A stretch of 64,000 nt of DNA, taken from NCBI RefSeq assembly GCF_964340395.1, contig NC_135549.1, positions 14,158,842-14,222,841 of the forward strand, written 5' to 3'. Position numbers and translations under genes: made by a program. Origin of the DNA: Glandiceps talaboti. Lineage: Eukaryota; Hemichordata; Enteropneusta; Spengelidae. Below the pieces are notes generated by a model. The model worked only from the letters and a program-made list of their open reading frames with translations, ran no database searches and was not told where the DNA came from. Every line of letters begins with the position of its first letter. Positions within the stretch are counted from its first letter, which is position 1. Of the stretch, positions 58,901 to 64,000 are shown piece after piece.

Positions 58901-61900
58901 ATTGATAATTCTACGATTTTCTTATTCTCCATACTGTAGTTAGCATGACCACAGTGACTCCTAAATTTTTACAAAACTAAACTAAAGTTTGTCTAAAAAT
59001 CATCAAAATTCTTAGCTTTTCTTTTCCATCGGGTATAATCTCACTCTATAATCTTGTGTACATTGAACTGTTGTTGTTACACATATGACAATTACAGAAT
59101 ATTGAATAGAAGATATTTCCAAACTACATTGATATGGTTGTGAATATAAAAAATACTATATTTGAAAGAAAATAGCACCAGTGAAGTTGTAAAATAACTG
59201 GTACAATATAGGCAAAGGAAAGAGTAATCTTTCTCAATGTTTGACTACATCTTGTTACTGTTATCTTAAATGTCATAAAGACCACTGTTTTGTTGGGGTT
59301 TTTTTTGTTTTTATTTGTTTTGTTTTTTTTGTTTTTTTGTTTTTGTTTTTTTTGGGTTTTTTGGGGGGGTTGCTGTTGGTTTGCTGGGCATATACTAGTA
59401 TATGTTTATCTTTTAAAATGTTTATTCACTTGCATAACCATTCCACATGTTATCATGACAATACACACCATTACTTTGCTGTTGCTATGGGCATGGTCTT
59501 ATTGGCAGGCATACATGCTAATATTATTAACCTCAGTTCAGTTGTGCTAAAAAAATGAAAAAGTTGATGTTTTATTTCTGTACAATACTTACGAACACAA
59601 GTACGCATATCTGGGGCAATCTGGTATTCAGAATTGAAGCATTCACATCGATAGCTACCAACAGTGTTAATACAGACATCAGAACAACCACCACGGTCCA
59701 GTAAACACTCGTTTTTATCTGTTGATAAATAATACATTTTAGATAATATATTTGGGGGTGGTGGTGGTGGTGAAAAGTTGAGTTCTAAAATCTATTTCTG
59801 AAATTCAACTTGTGAATTCCAAAAAACAAAACTGAACTCTGCCATTCAAACTATGTACTGTGAATACTGATTTTTCATCCGTAACATTGGAATGGTGCCA
59901 TCACAACTCTGAAACACAAATGTACTATTGCTAGTATCAGTTTTCAAACTTCAAATTTCAAACATGTATAAATCTGTCATTGCTTACCGTCGCAATTTTT
60001 ACCATTGGAAGATAGACGATAACCACTAAGACATGAACACTGGTAACTACCGTCTGTATTTAAACAAATCTGATCACATACTTTGTCTTCACCAACCCTA
60101 CATTCATCCACATCTGAAAACAAAACAGGTGAGTAAACTTTTAACTGAATGATAAAACTTTCCTAACTGTTATCCTATTTAGATCTTATGGTATGTATAC
60201 TCAGTACTACCGGGTATATGGATTCAAAATTTGAATATGTCACAAGAATGAAAGTGAATTGTTTTATTTGTAGCCCGAGGAGTCCACTGATTGTGAAAAG
60301 TTACACGGAAATTCAACTAAAAAATGTTGTTTCCTTGCACTGGAATCATCTTTTGTATTAGTTTCAAAATCAGAGCGTAAATAATTTACCTAGTTTATGA
60401 CAAGTCTATGTCATGGAATTGTATACAATAACAGCTGAAAAAGGCCGAATGAGCACTAAAAAATTGGTTAATTATTTTAATAAAAGACATTGTATCTGTT
60501 AGCTATTGGTCAATATTATCTGTATAAAGTAGTGTAGTGGCAAGTTTGAATCTTGAGTGAAAGCTCGGTTTGGAATCTGTAACCATTTCAAAACTGTACT
60601 AGGTGTAAACCGAAGTATCACAATTTGTTACCTTGACAACTAGTGTAGTCTCTTTGTAGAGCATAGCCTTCCCAGCAGGTGCAATGAGCCTCACCATTTA
60701 AGAAACTACATTTCTGTTGACATCCACCATTGTCATTTTCACATGCATTTCGTAACCTTGCTGTAAGAATACAATCAAATAAATAAAAGTTTAGATCAAG
60801 ACATTCCTTCGTAGGAATTAATTTGTAGGAGATTAAAGTCATTGGATTAGTGTAATCCTATCAGTTGAGCTATACAGATTAAATAAGATAATTCCTTTGT
60901 TCTGGATCAACTTTAGTCCAACTGTTTTTCACAATTCTAACTAATCCAAGTTGCTGTGTTGTATAAAAACAGTACCAGTCTTCATTTTTTTGTGAGGAAA
61001 GATTCACGTGATCAGCATTTTTAACAGTTACAAACAGAAAGTACCTCCAAACTTTACATTTAGCCAAGAACTTACTGTCATTAAAGAGGAACAAGCCGAG
61101 TTTACACACTTTGGGGGATAATTTTTGCTGCATATTCAAAAAGGTATACTCAAAGTAGTCTACTTACTGACTTAACCATCACTTGCAACTGACTGAACTC
61201 AAATCTGGTATGTAGATATACCTTGTAAATGATCCAATGACGCAATTTTTCATATGTATAAAAAATGTTCAGTAAATCCATGCCCTGCTATGTGAATATT
61301 TTTGTTCGTTACCCTGAAAGTGTTGCAAGCATTTTAGACGAAAAGTTCACCTTACCTTCAGAATGATATTCTGCTACAAATCCTTGACCACTGACAGACC
61401 TGTCACTGATAAACCTCACTCTCACATTATTAGAACTAGCTGTGACAGTACTGGGATTCACATTACCACAAAACCGATTTATGTAGCCTATAAAAAAATA
61501 CATAAAAAAGTTTTCATCTAATATAATACAGTATACATATCACAGTTTGCAATGACCAAGCACACAGCAAAGGCATCTAATATTCATACCACAATTCTCA
61601 ATTAGGTTTCAAATTACAAGACTATACCAATCATTTCCCGCCAAAATTATGTGATGAATATTCTTGATTTTCTGTAAATTTTTGGTTAATCTGTACTTAA
61701 TTTTGAACTGAAGTCACAGAAATACTGTTTCTTAAGTCCATCATGTGAGAATTTTGATTTATAATTGACCAATATTTACACAATTTTGATTAAAAAGTGA
61801 CTACATATTTACAGAAAATGTGTTTCAAATTGGATTGTATAGATTTGCTGACATATGGTAGACAGGAGGGTGGCATTCTACCATTAACATCTACATTTAA

Positions 61901-63573
61901 TGTAGTGGTATCCTTCATCTTATGCTCTTTCAGACAGAGTTAGAAATGATTCGATACCACATTGGCATCCAGCCTCCATCCACATGGCCACACAAACTAA
62001 AATTGCAGTGTTTAAGACAAAGTGATATCATTGATGAATCAGTTATGATTAGCCTTTGTATATAGAATATCTAAAACTGTTGTTAATGCACACCCCTGCT
62101 TTGACCTATAACCTTTCTTTCTGTAAAGTTCCATATTTTATGTTAGTCTCAATACTCAGGGTACTCATTTCAGGGACTACAGGTCAAAATGGGGGAGGGG
62201 GGGTCGAGCTGATGCTAATTCTCTGACCTTCCCTCTGGCACACCCAAAGTCTAATAAATAAAATTAATGATTTATTTCACTTTCAAATCTACTTACATCA
62301 GTTGAATATAATCCAAGTATACATCCTACACAAACAAGTTTATTCGGTGTAACTAAACACAAGACACACCTAAGAAAACTGACCTTTTCCTCAACATAAA
62401 ACCATCCCTTTCACTTCCCAATAGTTCTTTTTGACCAATATATATTATAAATCACAACTAAAGTATTAAAAGTTTGACCCTTGAATTTAACAGTATGATA
62501 AATGTGAATAGTAACTTTAATATTTCCACTTCTCCTCTGTTTTAATTGTTGTACAACACATACTAGCTATGAGATTTATGACAGAAACTAAAGATGCAAT
62601 GTAAAAGCAACTAACATATCTCACGAGTATGCTGACAAAAGTCCTCCCAAATCTAATTAATCCAATTAAACTCATGAAATTTTATAGATTATGGTTGAGC
62701 CAAATGGTAAAATGTAGTGCTGTTGGTAAGATTTTGTTGAGCTAGAAGGTAGAATTTAGCAATGTTGGTAAGATTTTTGTCAAGCCAGATAATGTTTTGT
62801 TTCAGGTTTCATGGTTTTGATTGTACCCAGCAAGTAAAGTATCCATAACACATCCTGAGTGTAGATACAACTGCTGACATCAGACCATGGATGAACAGAA
62901 CCTGTTACAAACAGGGAAAGTAGATAACTGAATTGGATTAATAATACTTGGCACAGCATGTTTGAAGTACAGAGACTTGAACTTACATTCCATCATTTGA
63001 TAAAAACAGTTTTATGGTCAAGTTACATAATAGTCCCCCCCTCCCCTTCACAAAACAGATTTCCAGTTCCCCTGCCATTTCATGTACACTCAAAACTGTT
63101 CTTGTCAAACCATGATATGTAATACAAGTCTCTATTGTTCCATTATGCTGAGCCAAGTGTTATTAATCCAATTCAGTTGTTTACTTTCCATGTTGGTAAC
63201 AGTTTCTGTTCATCTACGGTCTGATGTCAGCAGTTGTATCATGGCTAGTGTTAATCCAGCAGCACATTTTTTAGGAGATTGTAGAAAATACACAGCCATG
63301 AACAACAGTGCATCGAGTCTAAGTCAGGATTCATCTCTACTGATTTATACTTACTCCATTGTTGTCCACTTTTCTCCCAAACCTCGATATAATCATAGTT
63401 ACACTGCTCATGAGTGTCAGCTCCCTCCATTCTAAACACAGGAAAATTGATCTGAACGTTGTGATTTTCCGGAGCAACAATTGAAAATGTGCAGTTTAAA
63501 TCTGCTACGTAATTGCTAGGGTAATTTGGGGAATGAAAAGATCCGCTGCGACCACGAAGAGTGCTAGAACAAC
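46763..63573 (-). CDS. Secreted CUB, multi-EGF and coiled-coil protein (5' end outside the window)
   Basis: Exons on the - strand: 63573-63355, 61487-61356, 60760-60632, 60113-59988, 59718-59593, 58712-58581, 58117-57974, 57834-57645, 57232-56982, 56566-56428, 56263-56082, 55693-55627, 55470-55415, 54167-53981, 53292-53234, 52683-52549, 52164-52095, 50966-50891, 49119-49014, 47692-47568, 46909-46763. All borders are GT-AG and join in frame (about 931 aa). Exons 1-2 encode a CUB domain, exons 3-19 seventeen EGF-like domains, most with the calcium-binding D-[IV]-[ND]-E-C start. Exons 20-21 encode a C-F-S-C segment, a leucine-rich coiled coil and RRRRGD. Signal peptide and start must lie beyond position 64000. 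An extracellular-matrix or receptor-ligand role is likely; a short coiled coil after paired cysteines suggests disulfide-linked oligomers, as in matrilins. CUB plus EGF recalls SCUBE proteins, but the domain order differs, so I assign no symbol. Confidence 0.9.
54368..55215. repeat. 31-bp minisatellite split by the Helitron-like element
   Basis: Units of about 31 bp containing CAACTAACTCACCATCAAAC occur at about 54390-54449 and resume at 55127-55210. The two parts look like one array interrupted by the inserted element. Confidence 0.75.
54450..55126. mobile_element. Helitron-like non-autonomous element with 151-bp internal tandem repeats
   Basis: Within intron 13 of the CUB/EGF gene. The left end starts TCATTGAGAATGA (a small inverted repeat) followed by a CATAGC/GCTATG hairpin. 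The middle has 151-bp tandem units starting at 54559, 54710, 54861 and 55012 (about 3.4 copies, each with GAGTTATGGCTTT and AAAATGGC). The right end has a nested hairpin, GTCCCC...GGGGAC enclosing CCGGACTTCGTCCGG, immediately before CTAA. TC start, 3' hairpin and CTRR end are Helitron hallmarks. It interrupts a host 31-bp tandem repeat (ACTAACAAACACTCAACTAA) present on both sides; the flanking ACTAACAA could also be read as an 8-bp duplication. Confidence 0.6.
55898..55941. repeat. G30 run followed by C9
   Basis: Thirty G bases (55898-55927), a 5-base spacer and nine C bases in intron 11 of the CUB/EGF gene. It could form a G-quadruplex or a G/C hairpin, and its length is likely to be unreliable in any assembly. 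Confidence 0.9.
56579..56744. repeat. 36-bp minisatellite next to an EGF exon
   Basis: About 4.5 copies of a 36-bp unit containing TTGATGTCAGGTGATG or CTGATGTCAGGAGATG. The array starts only 12 bp upstream (in transcription sense) of the exon 56566-56428, so it occupies the region where the branch point would lie. An open frame with 12-residue repeats crosses it and is not a gene. Confidence 0.9.
57360..57605 (-). mobile_element. tRNA-derived SINE-like repeat, copy C
   Basis: Read on the - strand it has GGCAGGCTTGGAATC near its head, then CAAGATTTGAACC, CAGTCAACCCAGCTGTATAA and GGTAGGATAGAGGTTGCA, matching copies A and B in the same order. It lies just downstream of the exon 57834-57645 in the CUB/EGF gene and nearly touches the splice donor. 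Confidence 0.7.
61356..63573 (-). CDS. CUB-domain exons of the CUB/EGF gene
   Basis: The first exon begins [19 protein letters not shown] and carries CxxxL, the SPNYPSNY motif, C-T-F-S-I and the CNYDYIEV core. The second continues with INRFCGN, and later [18 protein letters not shown], the classic CUB C-terminal half. All four typical cysteines are present. The two exons are joined by a phase-1 intron of about 1.9 kb. The first exon itself starts in phase 1, so a domain or signal-peptide exon must precede it. A donor-like GTACGA at 63991-63996 (- strand) may mark the end of that exon at 63997-64000. Confidence 0.88.
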
Positions 63574-63886
63574 CTGTAATAAAAGATGACAAGGATTAGG
63601 TAGGAGTTAAACTTTGAAAAAGTCATGCATGTATGACACTCATAATGTCGTCAGTGAATTTTTGTGAACCAAGTTCAATGACCTTTTATATACCCTGTAC
63701 AGTTATGGAAACAGCATAAGGAAAAGGTATACTCTACAATGTATTATGTAAAGTTGACAAGCTGTCTTTCCCTTTAGGAAATAAACATAACCATTATCTT
63801 AAACCACGTGTGTCACACATATCATTATGCAAATAGTATACATGAAGTATGATTTTTTTTTTAAAGTTAGACAAGTCAATATGCAA

Positions 63887-63911
63887 GTAGTAGTAGTAGT
63901 AGTAGTAGTAG
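63887..63911. repeat. (TAG)n microsatellite
   Basis: Eight TAG triplets upstream of the first visible CUB exon. Confidence 0.9.
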
Positions 63912-64000
63912 TACACATGAAATTTTAAGTTAGACAGATGTTAGTATTTAAATAGAACACACATAAGTTCAATAAAACAAACTTAGACATTCGTACCTGA

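Noticed and set aside
46763-63573. Assignment as a SCUBE orthologue
   Set aside because: SCUBE proteins have the CUB domain near the C terminus and a cysteine-rich spacer; here CUB is N-terminal and a coiled coil ends the protein.

Overview
This is animal nuclear DNA, AT-rich, with long introns, abundant microsatellites, small foldback elements and SINE-like repeats. Canonical GT-AG introns, extracellular EGF/CUB modules, an inositol-polyphosphate kinase and a BTG/Tob-family gene all point to a metazoan. The repeat style and protein divergence suggest a marine invertebrate, possibly a non-vertebrate deuterostome or a lophotrochozoan. I cannot name the species from sequence alone.

Four protein genes can be supported. 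(1) A MYND zinc-finger protein lies on the + strand near 1.6-2.9 kb, with most or all of its coding sequence in one exon. (2) A single-exon BTG1/BTG2-type antiproliferative gene lies on the + strand (22012-22461). Just upstream is a promoter-like block with two CCAAT boxes and two perfect cAMP-response elements. (3) A complete inositol-pentakisphosphate 2-kinase gene (IPPK, + strand, 28446-42185) can be reconstructed as 12 coding exons that join in frame to 467 aa. (4) A large secreted multidomain gene runs on the - strand from beyond the right edge of the window to about 46.8 kb. It has 21 visible exons that join in frame: one CUB domain, 17 EGF-like domains (most of the calcium-binding type), then a short cysteine-flanked coiled coil and an Arg-Arg-Arg-Arg-Gly-Asp tail. 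Genes 3 and 4 are convergent.

Between the MYND gene and BTG is an approximately 18.5-kb stretch without a recognisable gene. It is rich in microsatellites and carries miniature inverted-repeat elements, one with 24-bp inverted repeats and a perfect 10-bp target duplication. Other non-coding structure includes three copies of one tRNA-derived SINE-like repeat; a Helitron-like element with 151-bp internal tandem repeats inside an intron of the EGF gene; a 48-bp hairpin-forming minisatellite in IPPK intron 2; a 36-bp minisatellite beside an EGF exon; and at least eight perfect or near-perfect short palindromes, several flanked by 7-13-bp direct repeats.

The genes do not form a pathway. IPPK makes inositol hexakisphosphate, BTG is an mRNA-deadenylation cofactor and growth regulator, and the CUB/EGF protein is extracellular. 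The most unusual items are the CUB-(EGF)17-coiled-coil architecture, the recurring class of tiny foldback elements, and the compact CRE/CCAAT promoter of an intronless BTG gene.
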